From: Rikenellaceae bacterium
GTDB lineage: Bacteria; Bacteroidota; Bacteroidia; Bacteroidales; Rikenellaceae
Reading direction: 5' to 3'
NCBI GenBank assembly: GCA_015059845.1
Contig: SUZR01000004.1
Location: 5,156 to 69,155, forward strand
Length of the DNA stretch: 64,000 bases
Below the pieces are notes generated by a model. It was not told the DNA's origin and made no database searches. It saw only the letters and a program-made list of their open reading frames with translations. Positions 16,871-24,361 of this stretch are shown here, one piece after another (the first letter of the stretch is position 1; every line of letters begins with the position of its first letter). Made by a program: the position numbers and the translations under genes.

Positions 16871-16901
16871 TTTCGTTAACCTTACAAAAATAGTAAATTT
16901 G
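16871..16901 (+). promoter_or_regulatory. Promoter of the CYTH/VanX operon
   Basis: TTTC (16871-16874), a 19-base gap, then TAAATTTG (16894-16901), 17 bases before the ATG. The -33 box deviates by one base. Confidence 0.55.
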
Positions 16902-16918
16902 CTGAAAATACCGTAACA

Positions 16919-17389
16919 ATGGCAAAAGAGATAGAACGTAAGTTTCTGGTTGAGGGGGATTTTATGCCCTACGTGACCAGCTCGTCACACATCGAGCAGG
17001 GATATGTGGCTCGCTCCGAGGAGCTGACACTGCGCATCCGCACCCGCGACGACAAGGGTTTTCTGACGATAAAGGGGCGCAGCAATGCGGCGGGTATGAG
17101 CCGCGATGAGTGGGAGTATGAGATTCCCGTTGAGGAGGCACGCGAATTGCTACGCTTCAGTCGTGGCACGATAGACAAGACCCGCTACCTTGTACCCGCA
17201 GGGCGTCACACCTTCGAGGTGGACCGTTTCTACGGTGCAAACGAGGGGCTGGTTGTGGCCGAGGTGGAGCTCGCTGACGAAAACGAGGAGTTCGAGCGTC
17301 CTGCGTGGCTCGGTCGCGAGGTGACGGGTGACAGACGATATTATAATTCGCAACTACTGAAAAATCCATATTCGACGTGGGAAAAATAG
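16919..17389 (+). CDS. CYTH-domain triphosphatase
   Basis: A 156-residue single-domain CYTH protein of the triphosphate tunnel metalloenzyme family. The signature EIERKFLV lies at 4-11, and alternating charged strands (LRIRTRDDKGFLTIKGR, EVDRF, VAEVEL) line the tunnel. Bacterial members hydrolyse inorganic triphosphate or related compounds. No CHAD domain is attached. The exact substrate cannot be told. It overlaps the next gene by 13 bases. Confidence 0.9.
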   Translation: MAKEIERKFLVEGDFMPYVTSSSHIEQGYVARSEELTLRIRTRDDKGFLTIKGRSNAAGMSRDEWEYEIPVEEARELLRFSRGTIDKTRYLVPAGRHTFEVDRFYGANEGLVVAEVELADENEEFERPAWLGREVTGDRRYYNSQLLKNPYSTWEK

Positions 17390-18093
17390 TTTTTTATGGA
17401 GCGCTGCTGCTCTCGCTGCTTGGCGTGGCTACGACCTCGGCGCAGGAGGTTGATTTCGACAAGAAGATGAAGGAGTATGGTCTGGTGGATGTGCAGAGCC
17501 TCGATGCGGAGATTCTTGTGGAGCTGAAGTACGCCACCGAGGATAACTTCGTGGGTGAGAATATGTACGGCACGCTCACTACGGCCTACCTGCTGCCGCA
17601 CTTTGCCCGCAAGGTTGTTGAGGCACAGAGGATTCTGCGCGAGCGGCACCCCGACTACTCGCTGCTGGTATATGATGCAGCACGCCCCATCAGCGTGCAG
17701 CGCCGTATGCGACGGGCGGTGGAGGGCACACCTTTACAGATATATGTAGCGGATGGAGCTCGTGGCGGACGACACAACTATGGCGTGGCGGTGGATTTGA
17801 CAATTATTGATGGCGCGGGCCGACCGCTCGATATGGGTGCGGGCTTCGACCACTTCGGCGAGGAGGCGTGGGTCGGCAATGATAAGGATGTTACTCTGGC
17901 GGCCTATAAGGCTTATGTTGAGGCTCTGCGCAAGCGCGGTAAGATTTCCGACAAGGCGGCAGCAAATCGCACGCTGCTGCTGGAGATTATGGATGCCGTA
18001 GGCCTGCGACCCTACGTGAAGGAGTGGTGGCATTTTCAGGAGCGCATCTCGATGAGCGCCACAAGGGAGAGATATAAGTTGTTGGATTTTTAA
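17377..18093 (+). CDS. VanX-like D-alanyl-D-alanine dipeptidase
   Basis: A 238-residue secreted M15D peptidase. The signal peptide ends near TTSAQ (19-23). Zinc ligands are His133 and Asp140 (HNYGVAVD) and His219 (EWWHF), with catalytic Glu216 and the conserved Arg103. The family splits D-Ala-D-Ala. Outside vancomycin-resistance clusters, such enzymes are thought to recycle peptidoglycan dipeptide. No vanHA or sensor genes accompany it, so a resistance role is unlikely. Confidence 0.9.
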   Translation: MGKIVFYGALLLSLLGVATTSAQEVDFDKKMKEYGLVDVQSLDAEILVELKYATEDNFVGENMYGTLTTAYLLPHFARKVVEAQRILRERHPDYSLLVYDAARPISVQRRMRRAVEGTPLQIYVADGARGGRHNYGVAVDLTIIDGAGRPLDMGAGFDHFGEEAWVGNDKDVTLAAYKAYVEALRKRGKISDKAAANRTLLLEIMDAVGLRPYVKEWWHFQERISMSATRERYKLLDF

Positions 18094-18094
18094 T

Positions 18095-18128
18095 AAAAAA
18101 GAGCTACCCGATTGGGTAGCTCTTTTTT
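18095..18128. terminator. Bidirectional terminator VanX-like / hpf
   Basis: GAGCTACCC (18101-18109), loop GATT, GGGTAGCTC (18114-18122), with an A run on the left and a T run on the right. Same stem as at 4601. Confidence 0.9.
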
Positions 18129-18135
18129 TTACCTA

Positions 18136-18423
18136 TTATTTGTCTTTGCGCTTTTCAATCTGACGTTTCAAAACATCTTTGGCTGCATCAATTGCCTCCT
18201 CGAAGGTGTGAGCCTGCTCCTCAACGCGAATGTCACCGCCGGGCATTCGCAGTGTAATCACTGCAATCTTGTTACCCTTCTCGTCGTCCTTCTCAAGTTT
18301 CAACACTACATCGACGCCCGTAGCCTCTTCTGCTACACGGTCCAACTTGGCTAATTTCTTCTCGATGAACTCAATGAGCTTTGTGCTGGCATCGAATTTC
18401 ACTGACTGAATTTGTACGTTCAT
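18136..18423 (-). CDS. hpf: Ribosome hibernation-promoting factor, short form
   Basis: A 95-residue HPF/YfiA-family protein that binds the 30S decoding region in stationary phase. It has the beta-alpha-beta-beta-beta-alpha pattern (MNVQIQSVKFDAS, EFIEKKLAKLDR, EEAIDAAKDVLKRQI). It lacks the C-terminal dimerisation domain of long HPF. The ATG at 18423 is preferred to an in-frame TTG nine bases upstream. It follows the xerC-type gene on the same strand, probably in one transcript. Confidence 0.9.
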   Translation of the reverse strand: MNVQIQSVKFDASTKLIEFIEKKLAKLDRVAEEATGVDVVLKLEKDDEKGNKIAVITLRMPGGDIRVEEQAHTFEEAIDAAKDVLKRQIEKRKDK

Positions 18424-18514
18424 AGCCTTCAAATTTTAGTTAAACATTATATATACGTCAGCACCAGCCTCTGCCTCGCGGCACCACAGCCGGCTGCTGC
18501 TCGATTACCAAATA

Positions 18515-19435
18515 TTATTTCTCGCGCGGATGCGAAGCGAAATAGGCACGCTGCAACTGAGCGATATTGCTGTGGGTATAGACCTGCGTTGCACGCAGCG
18601 ACGAGTGACCCATCAACTCCTGTATCTCGCGCAGGTCGGCACCATCGTTCAGAAGATGCGTTGCGAAGGTGTGGCGCAACACGTGGGGCGACACCTTGCC
18701 CTGCACTCCGCACTCCCGCAGAAGACGTGCCACGCTACGCTGCACATCGCTACGCGAAATACGCTCTCCACGCTTTGATAAAAATAGTGCTTTTTCGGGA
18801 TTTCTGCAAATATTTTGCTCAGAAAATCGCTCTACATACAGTTTTATTTCGTGACGCAGAGCCTCCACGATGGGCACCACGCGCTCCTTGTCGCCCTTGC
18901 CGCGTATGCGCAGCGTGGTGTAGGCGTCATCAAAGTGTTGTAAATCAATGGCCACCAGCTCCGCAAGACGCAGACCGCAGGCGTAGAGCATAAGAATCAT
19001 CAGCGCATTGCGGCACGTGAGCCACTCCTCGCCACGCAGGTCGCTCTTGATACGTTGCACCACCTCCACCATCTTGCCATCCTCGACATACTTGGGCAGG
19101 CGCTGGGGCGTGCGCAGCGAGGTGACGGCAGCGAAGATATCGCGCTCGATGATGCCCTGTCGGCGCAGGAACTTATACATCGAGCGTATGGATGCCACGG
19201 CACGATTTATCGAGGCGTTGGACATCGTGCCCCCATCCGAGAGGTACATAATCCACTCACGCACATCAGCCCCGCGCACCTCCAGCAACTCAAAGTCGCC
19301 CTCGGATGTAGTACGCTCACCCCACGCGAGGAACTGCTCCACGTCGTGGCGATAGTTACGCAGAGTCAGCGCAGAGTAACGCCGCTCGGAGAGCAGGTAA
19401 TCGATAAAGCGTTCTATGACCTCAAGGTTTGTCAT
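18515..19435 (-). CDS. xerC: Tyrosine recombinase, XerC/XerD type
   Basis: A 306-residue site-specific recombinase expected to resolve chromosome dimers at dif. The N-terminal SAM-like core-binding domain covers about 1-90. The catalytic set follows: Arg in YACGLRLAEL, Lys in GKGDKER, HVLRH, and His...Tyr in GHSSLRATQVY. The start MTNLEV is chosen because a -7 box lies between it and a longer in-frame start at 19480. XerC and XerD cannot be separated with confidence. It precedes hpf, as in many Bacteroidales. Confidence 0.9.
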   Translation of the reverse strand: MTNLEVIERFIDYLLSERRYSALTLRNYRHDVEQFLAWGERTTSEGDFELLEVRGADVREWIMYLSDGGTMSNASINRAVASIRSMYKFLRRQGIIERDIFAAVTSLRTPQRLPKYVEDGKMVEVVQRIKSDLRGEEWLTCRNALMILMLYACGLRLAELVAIDLQHFDDAYTTLRIRGKGDKERVVPIVEALRHEIKLYVERFSEQNICRNPEKALFLSKRGERISRSDVQRSVARLLRECGVQGKVSPHVLRHTFATHLLNDGADLREIQELMGHSSLRATQVYTHSNIAQLQRAYFASHPREK

Positions 19436-19458
19436 CGTAAAGGTGTTTTCTATCCAAA

Positions 19459-19466
19459 CAAAGTTA
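19459..19466 (-). promoter_or_regulatory. -7 box of the xerC-type gene
   Basis: TAACTTTG on the minus strand, 23 bases before the ATG at 19435. It is 32 bases from the divergent -7 box of the GH97 gene. Confidence 0.58.
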
Positions 19467-19498
19467 GTAATATATTTCACTACGAAAAAAAATTTCCC

Positions 19499-19506
19499 TA
19501 ACTTTG
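19499..19506 (+). promoter_or_regulatory. -7 box of the GH97 gene
   Basis: TAACTTTG, 31 bases before the ATG, with TTTC (19475-19478) 20 bases upstream as a possible -33 element. Confidence 0.58.
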
Positions 19507-19537
19507 ATATAGGAACATATTATAAAAATAATCCAAT

Positions 19538-21541
19538 ATGAAAAAGAACCTAATTTTAATGCTTGCCATATGCTCATTTGCCATAGCGCAGGCCAAACCA
19601 ACGCAAAAACAGATTACATCGCCTGATGGAACATTGAAGATTACGGTTACTGTGGCTGACGATATTCGCTGGAGCGTGGAGGATGACGGAAAGAGAATCA
19701 TCGCCCCCTCGCAGATAGCTATGCAGATTGGGCAGAGCGAGGTGTGGGGAGAAAAACCCTCATTGCGCAAGGCGACCGTAGGTAAGATTGACGAGGTGAT
19801 ACCTTCGCCACTCTACAAGAAGAGTGAGGTGGATAACCGTTGCACAACGCTCACGCTCGCCTTCAAGGGCGATTACGCCATTGAGTTGCGTGCCTACGAC
19901 AATGCTGCGGCCTACCGTTTTGTCTCTACACGCAAGGGCGACTATACGGTTAAGAACGAGGTTTCGGAGTGGGATTTCGCTGGCGACAATACCGTATATG
20001 GCTCGTATGTGAAGTTCAACCGCAAGGGTACGGGTAACGCCATTGAGAAGCAGTACTACAACTCTTTCGAGAATGCCTATTTCGTTGAGCCGCTCAAGAA
20101 GATGAACCCCGAGCGACTGATGTTCCTGCCCTTGTTGGTGGAGGTTGACGATAAGAAGGTCTGCATAACCGAGAGCGATTTGATGAGTTACCCCGGTATG
20201 TATCTGTACAACAGCAATGGCGACACCGCGCTGGAGGGTAATTTCGCACCCTATCCCGACAAGGTTACGCAGGGCGGACACAATATGTTGCAGGGTGAGG
20301 TGCAGACGCGCAAGCCTTACATCGCCGAAGTGAGCGGGCCTCGTTCATTCCCGTGGCGTATATGCATCGTGGCAGATAACGACGCCGAGTTGCTCGATGA
20401 CGATATGGTCTTCCGCCTGAGCCAGCCCAACGCCATTGGCGATACATCGTGGATTAAGCCGGGCAAGGTGGCTTGGGACTGGTGGAACGATTGGGGATTG
20501 TATGGCGTAGATTTTGAGCCGGGCATTAACAATCGCACCTATGAGTATTATATCGACTTCGCCGCACGCAACGGCATAGAGTATGTTATCCTCGATGAGG
20601 GTTGGTCGGTAAACAAGAAGGCCGATTTGATGCAGGTGATACCCGAAATTGATGTGAAGCATCTGTGCGACTACGCCAAAGAGCGTGGCGTGGGTATCGT
20701 GCTTTGGGCTGGTTACTGGGCGCTGAACCGCGATATGGAGGGCGTGATGAAGCACTACGCTGAGATGGGTGTCAAGGGTTTCAAGATTGACTTTATGGAC
20801 CGCGACGACCAGCAGATGGTCGATTTCTATGAGCGTGCCGCCGTCACAGCTGCGAAATATAAACTTATGTGTGACTTCCACGGAGCATATAAGCCGTGCG
20901 GTTTGTCGCGCAAGTATCCCAACGTTGTGAACTACGAGGGCGTGAATGGCCTGGAGCAGATGAAGTGGTCAACAATAGAGCTTGACCAGGTTACGTACGA
21001 TGTTATGATTCCCTTTATCCGTATGGTTGCAGGCCCGATGGATTACACGCAGGGCGCGATGGTGAATGCGCAGAAGGCGAGCTACCACGCCAGCAACTCA
21101 GAGCCTATGAGTCAGGGTACACGCTGTCGTCAGTTGGCTATGTATGTAGTCTTCGAGTCGCCGTTCAATATGCTTTGCGACTCGCCTACGAACTACGAAA
21201 AAGAGCCCGTTTGCACCGAGTTTATCGCTAAGATTCCCACCGTATGGGATGAAACAGAGGCTCTTGACGGCAAGGTTGGCGAGTACTGCATCATAGCACG
21301 CCGCGCAGGCGATGTATGGTATGTGGGAGGTATGACCAACTGGGATGAGCGCGAGGTGGAGATTGACCTCTCGTTCCTGGGCGAGGGTAACTACGCGGCA
21401 ACGGAGTTTGTCGATGGTCCTAATGCCAACAAGCTTGGCCGCGACTTCCTCAAGAAGAGCATCGAGGTTAAGGGCGGCAGCAAGCTCAAAGTAAAGATGG
21501 CTAAGGGCGGTGGTTTCGCAATGAAGATTGAGAAGAGATAA
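19538..21541 (+). CDS. GH97 alpha-glycosidase
   Basis: A 667-residue secreted glycoside hydrolase family 97 enzyme. The signal peptide ends around IAQAK (16-20). It has an N-terminal beta-super-sandwich (about 20-290), a central TIM barrel beginning WDWWNDWG, and a C-terminal beta domain. FKIDFMDRDD places an aspartate at residue 418, where retaining (alpha-galactosidase-type) members have their nucleophile. This suggests the retaining rather than the SusB-like inverting class, which is inference. Transcribed alone from its own promoter, with no SusCD partner nearby. Confidence 0.92.
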   Translation: MKKNLILMLAICSFAIAQAKPTQKQITSPDGTLKITVTVADDIRWSVEDDGKRIIAPSQIAMQIGQSEVWGEKPSLRKATVGKIDEVIPSPLYKKSEVDNRCTTLTLAFKGDYAIELRAYDNAAAYRFVSTRKGDYTVKNEVSEWDFAGDNTVYGSYVKFNRKGTGNAIEKQYYNSFENAYFVEPLKKMNPERLMFLPLLVEVDDKKVCITESDLMSYPGMYLYNSNGDTALEGNFAPYPDKVTQGGHNMLQGEVQTRKPYIAEVSGPRSFPWRICIVADNDAELLDDDMVFRLSQPNAIGDTSWIKPGKVAWDWWNDWGLYGVDFEPGINNRTYEYYIDFAARNGIEYVILDEGWSVNKKADLMQVIPEIDVKHLCDYAKERGVGIVLWAGYWALNRDMEGVMKHYAEMGVKGFKIDFMDRDDQQMVDFYERAAVTAAKYKLMCDFHGAYKPCGLSRKYPNVVNYEGVNGLEQMKWSTIELDQVTYDVMIPFIRMVAGPMDYTQGAMVNAQKASYHASNSEPMSQGTRCRQLAMYVVFESPFNMLCDSPTNYEKEPVCTEFIAKIPTVWDETEALDGKVGEYCIIARRAGDVWYVGGMTNWDEREVEIDLSFLGEGNYAATEFVDGPNANKLGRDFLKKSIEVKGGSKLKVKMAKGGGFAMKIEKR

Positions 21542-21560
21542 TCGTCCTGCTTGACGAATA

Positions 21561-21589
21561 AAGGTCGCTCTGTGGAGCGGCCTTTTTTT
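21561..21589 (+). terminator. Terminator of the GH97 gene
   Basis: GGTCGCTC and GAGCGGCC pair with one G-T wobble around a short loop, followed by seven T. Confidence 0.82.
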
Positions 21590-21605
21590 GTGGCAAGTTT
21601 TTAAT

Positions 21606-21659
21606 GGGGATTATAGGTGTTATGGGTGTTATAAGTGTTATATGTATTATAGGTATTAT
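21606..21659. repeat. 9-bp tandem array, 6 units
   Basis: Six degenerate units of the RGGTGTTAT type (for example AGGTGTTAT, AAGTGTTAT, AGGTATTAT), the reverse complement of the array at 1-135. Confidence 0.85.
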
Positions 21660-21662
21660 AAT

Positions 21663-21697
21663 AAAAAAGGTTGCCCGACAAATGTCAGACAACCTTA
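21663..21697 (-). terminator. Second minus-strand terminator-like hairpin
   Basis: AAGGTTG (21667-21673) pairs with CAACCTT (21690-21696), and the inner GAC/GTC extends it with two mismatches. A T run follows on the minus strand. It lies beyond the first MFS terminator. Confidence 0.6.
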
Positions 21698-21754
21698 TTT
21701 GCGAGAGTCTGGATAAAATGTGGGATTTCAAGGCTTGCAAGCCCGAGAAACCGC

Positions 21755-21785
21755 AAAAAATAGGGCACTCAAATGAGCACCCTAT
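21755..21785 (-). terminator. Terminator of the MFS transporter gene
   Basis: ATAGGG (21760-21765) pairs with CCCTAT (21780-21785), and inner CTC with GAG around AAAT. A T run follows on the minus strand. It lies about 135 bases past the stop. Confidence 0.78.
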
Positions 21786-21812
21786 ATCTATTTGAAAATT
21801 GTATAATGTAGG

Positions 21813-21898
21813 CTATTTTGAGACTGGTCGCAGACCGAGAAAGCGGAGCATACTATGCGTATGTGAGCATTTCGAGGTCAAGCCAGACGCCAAAAGAG
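21813..21898 (-). repeat. Structured 3'-UTR element, copy 2 (MFS gene)
   Basis: Lies between the MFS stop codon and its terminator. It shares the identical 26-base core (21847-21872) and the CAAGC-AGACGCC block (21879-21898) with 217-302. Outer arms GACCGAGAAA (21833-21842) and TTTCGAGGTC (21870-21879) can pair at 8 of 10 positions, although they differ from copy 1 at most of those positions. Confidence 0.72.
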
Positions 21899-21920
21899 CC
21901 ACATTAGACGGTTTTCACCA

Positions 21921-23192
21921 CTACTCTACGGGAATGTCCTTGTTTACGTTCTTTGAACCTGCAACAGCGTAGAAGAGCATATATGCAAGACCTACGATAA
22001 CAACCCAGTAGCTATTGATGAAGCCGGCAGCGTCAGCAACCAAACCCTGGATGAAAGGAAGGATACCACCACCGCAAATCAAGGCCATAAAGATACCTGA
22101 AGCAACGGGAGTGTACTTACCAAGACCCTCAGCAGCAAGGTTGAAGATAGAACCGAACATCACTGATGTGCACAAACCGCACAAGAACATAAATACCATT
22201 GATACGGGAACCTGTGCATCAACACCGGGGATTGACATACGAACGTCCTCGGGGATGAACATAAGGCAAAGTACGAATACGATAGCCAAGATGTTAGCGA
22301 ATGTAAGCATCTGCTTTGAAGATACCTTAGCACCGATAGCACCACCCAAAAGACGGCCCAACATCATACAGAACCAGTAGAAACCTACCAAAGTACCTGC
22401 AACTACGGGACCTACGCCCTCGAGGCCTGACATATAAAGGTTTGCAGTGTTAGGAATACCTACCTCAACACCTACGTAGAAGAAGATAGCGATAGCACCC
22501 AATACGAAGTGACGGAAAGACATAGGACCGTGGGGATCCTTCTTAGCCTTACCGCTCAGGCGAGCAGCCTTCTCCTCCGGAGTCTCCATATGAGGCTCAG
22601 GAATAGCTGAGAAGTAGATAACTACGAATGCAACGGCGAAGATAGCCATAGCGATAATCAACGCGGGAGCAGCGTCAGCAACGGTAGCCTCTGAAGCCTG
22701 ACCACCAATCAGGTAACCCAAAAGGATAGGAGCGATAGTACCACCTACTGAGTTGCAAGAACCACCCAACTGTACGAGCTGGTTACCCTTGTTACCACCA
22801 CCACCGAGGGTGTTCAACATAGGATTAACAACGATGTTAAGCATAGTCATTGAGAAACCTGCAACGAATGCACCCAATACGTAAACGGGGAATGACTCAA
22901 CATAACCCGATGCGAACTGAATACCAACACCTACCAAACCTACGATAACGGCAGCAAGTGAAGTGAACTTGTAACCGCGACGCTTAAGGATGTGACCTGC
23001 GGGGATACCCATACAAGCGTAAGCGATGAAGTTAGCCAGAGTACCCAGCTGAGCCATAGCGTTAGATGCGCCGAACTGATTCTGCACGATAACACCCATT
23101 GAACCTGCGAAGTTGGTCACGAATGCAATCATGAAGAACAACATAAACATCACGGCAATAGCCAAAACATTGCCTTTCTGATTGTTTGCCAT
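21921..23192 (-). CDS. Sugar MFS transporter, FucP/GluP type
   Basis: A 423-residue integral membrane protein with about 12 hydrophobic segments. It belongs to the fucose/glucose-galactose:H+ symporter branch of the major facilitator superfamily, with conserved features in NIVVNPMLNTLGGGGNKGNQ and QLGGSCNSVGG. It probably imports a hexose across the inner membrane. The specific sugar cannot be told. It is 54 bases downstream of the polyprenyl synthase gene with no -7 box between, so it may be read from that transcript. A long 3' region with a repeat element follows. Confidence 0.92.
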   Translation of the reverse strand: MANNQKGNVLAIAVMFMLFFMIAFVTNFAGSMGVIVQNQFGASNAMAQLGTLANFIAYACMGIPAGHILKRRGYKFTSLAAVIVGLVGVGIQFASGYVESFPVYVLGAFVAGFSMTMLNIVVNPMLNTLGGGGNKGNQLVQLGGSCNSVGGTIAPILLGYLIGGQASEATVADAAPALIIAMAIFAVAFVVIYFSAIPEPHMETPEEKAARLSGKAKKDPHGPMSFRHFVLGAIAIFFYVGVEVGIPNTANLYMSGLEGVGPVVAGTLVGFYWFCMMLGRLLGGAIGAKVSSKQMLTFANILAIVFVLCLMFIPEDVRMSIPGVDAQVPVSMVFMFLCGLCTSVMFGSIFNLAAEGLGKYTPVASGIFMALICGGGILPFIQGLVADAAGFINSYWVVIVGLAYMLFYAVAGSKNVNKDIPVE

Positions 23193-23246
23193 AAATTGTT
23201 TTTTTTAAAGATTAATAATTTGGTTATTTAATGTTTCAGTTTTAGT

Positions 23247-24257
23247 CTATTTATCACGTTCGGCAACGTAAGCACACAGATTCACCAGCGCTGTGCGGTA
23301 GGGTGAGTCGGCATACTTAGCCAGGATTGATGTTGCGCGGTCGATGTAGGTCTGCATCGTGCGGGCTGCCATAGCCGTACCGCCCGTGGCCTCCACCACG
23401 CCTTGCAGGAAGTCCACCGCAGCCTCATCCTCCTTGCACTGCGAGAGCTTATCCAGCAACTGCAACTTCTCGGCGGGGGTACATTTCTCCAGCACCTCGA
23501 TAAGCGGCAGGGTGATTTTTCCCTCGCGTAGGTCGTTGTTTGCAGGCTTGCCCGTGCGTGCCGAGCGGCTGTAATCCAGAATATCATCCTGAATCTGGAA
23601 CGCCATACCCAACGCCTCGCCAAAGCGACGCATCTGCTCCACATCCTCGCGTGCAGCCTTAACCGAAACGGCACCTGCCGAAGCACTTATGCTGATAAGG
23701 CTGGCCGTTTTTTTGTATATAATCTCGAGGTAGTCTTGACGGGTTGTATCACGGTCGGCAGCGTGCTGGCTCTGGAGAATCTCACCCTCGCAGAGTGTGG
23801 CCACCGAGCCCACGATATGCGACACGAGGTCGAACTGCGCACTATCCATACCGAGGCTCATCGTGCGGGCCAAGATGTAGTCGCCCAGCACTACGGCGTT
23901 GCGCGACTGCCACAGAGCATTTGCCGAGGGCTTGCCGCGGCGCGTGTCGGCGCTGTCGATAACATCGTCGTGGATAAGTGATGCAGTGTGCAACATCTCC
24001 ACCATCATAGCGCCCAGATAGGTACGCTTTGAGCAGTTGCGCTCGCCCTCAACCCATTGGCGGGTGTTGGCATCCGATGTGAGAGCCGAGCAGAGCATTA
24101 CGATGATGGGGCGTATTCCTTTTCCGCGCGAAGAGAGGACGTGTGCAATCATTTCAGACATCAATTTGCCCTCCGACGAAAATCGGCTTCGGATAAACTC
24201 CTCGAATGCTTCGAGGTCCGCGGCTATGGGAGTGCGAATTGAATCAAGAGTAATCAT
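23247..24257 (-). CDS. Long-chain polyprenyl diphosphate synthase
   Basis: A 336-residue trans-prenyltransferase, probably making the isoprenoid side chain of menaquinone. The first aspartate-rich motif is DDVID (97-101), preceded by HTASLIH. The second is DDILD (224-228). Small residues before the first motif fit a long-chain (octaprenyl or similar) product, but chain length is not certain. Transcribed divergently from the YfhO-like gene. Confidence 0.92.
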   Translation of the reverse strand: MITLDSIRTPIAADLEAFEEFIRSRFSSEGKLMSEMIAHVLSSRGKGIRPIIVMLCSALTSDANTRQWVEGERNCSKRTYLGAMMVEMLHTASLIHDDVIDSADTRRGKPSANALWQSRNAVVLGDYILARTMSLGMDSAQFDLVSHIVGSVATLCEGEILQSQHAADRDTTRQDYLEIIYKKTASLISISASAGAVSVKAAREDVEQMRRFGEALGMAFQIQDDILDYSRSARTGKPANNDLREGKITLPLIEVLEKCTPAEKLQLLDKLSQCKEDEAAVDFLQGVVEATGGTAMAARTMQTYIDRATSILAKYADSPYRTALVNLCAYVAERDK

Positions 24258-24289
24258 ACTGAAAGGTTTTATATACGCGCTTTATGTTG

Positions 24290-24297
24290 CAAATATA
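24290..24297 (-). promoter_or_regulatory. -7 box of the polyprenyl synthase gene
   Basis: TATATTTG on the minus strand, 32 bases before the ATG. Confidence 0.5.
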
Positions 24298-24339
24298 GTA
24301 ATTTTTCGTAATTACACATCGAAAAAAGAATGTTTTTCG

Positions 24340-24347
24340 TAACTTTG
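24340..24347 (+). promoter_or_regulatory. -7 box of the YfhO-ftsX operon
   Basis: TAACTTTG, 14 bases before the ATG at 24362. Confidence 0.52.
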
Positions 24348-24361
24348 GCGCACTAATATTA

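Larger units (their letters stand above)
21542..21920. other. 379-bp gene-free gap between convergent GH97 and MFS genes
   Basis: It holds, left to right: the GH97 terminator, a 9-bp tandem array, two minus-strand hairpins with T runs, and the structured 3' element of the MFS gene. No gene is apparent. The short open frame at 21604-21795 merely reads through the repeats. Confidence 0.8.

Noticed and set aside
17377..18093. Vancomycin-resistance function for the VanX-like gene
   Set aside because: No vanH, ligase or sensor genes are adjacent, and the enzyme has its own signal peptide as in peptidoglycan-recycling homologues.
18515..19435. Integrase of a mobile element
   Set aside because: Sequence and linkage to hpf fit a housekeeping Xer recombinase. 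No attachment repeats or mobile genes are nearby.
15688..23192. A polysaccharide utilisation locus (GH76, GH97, sugar permease)
   Set aside because: There is no SusC/SusD pair, the genes are on different strands, and unrelated genes separate them.
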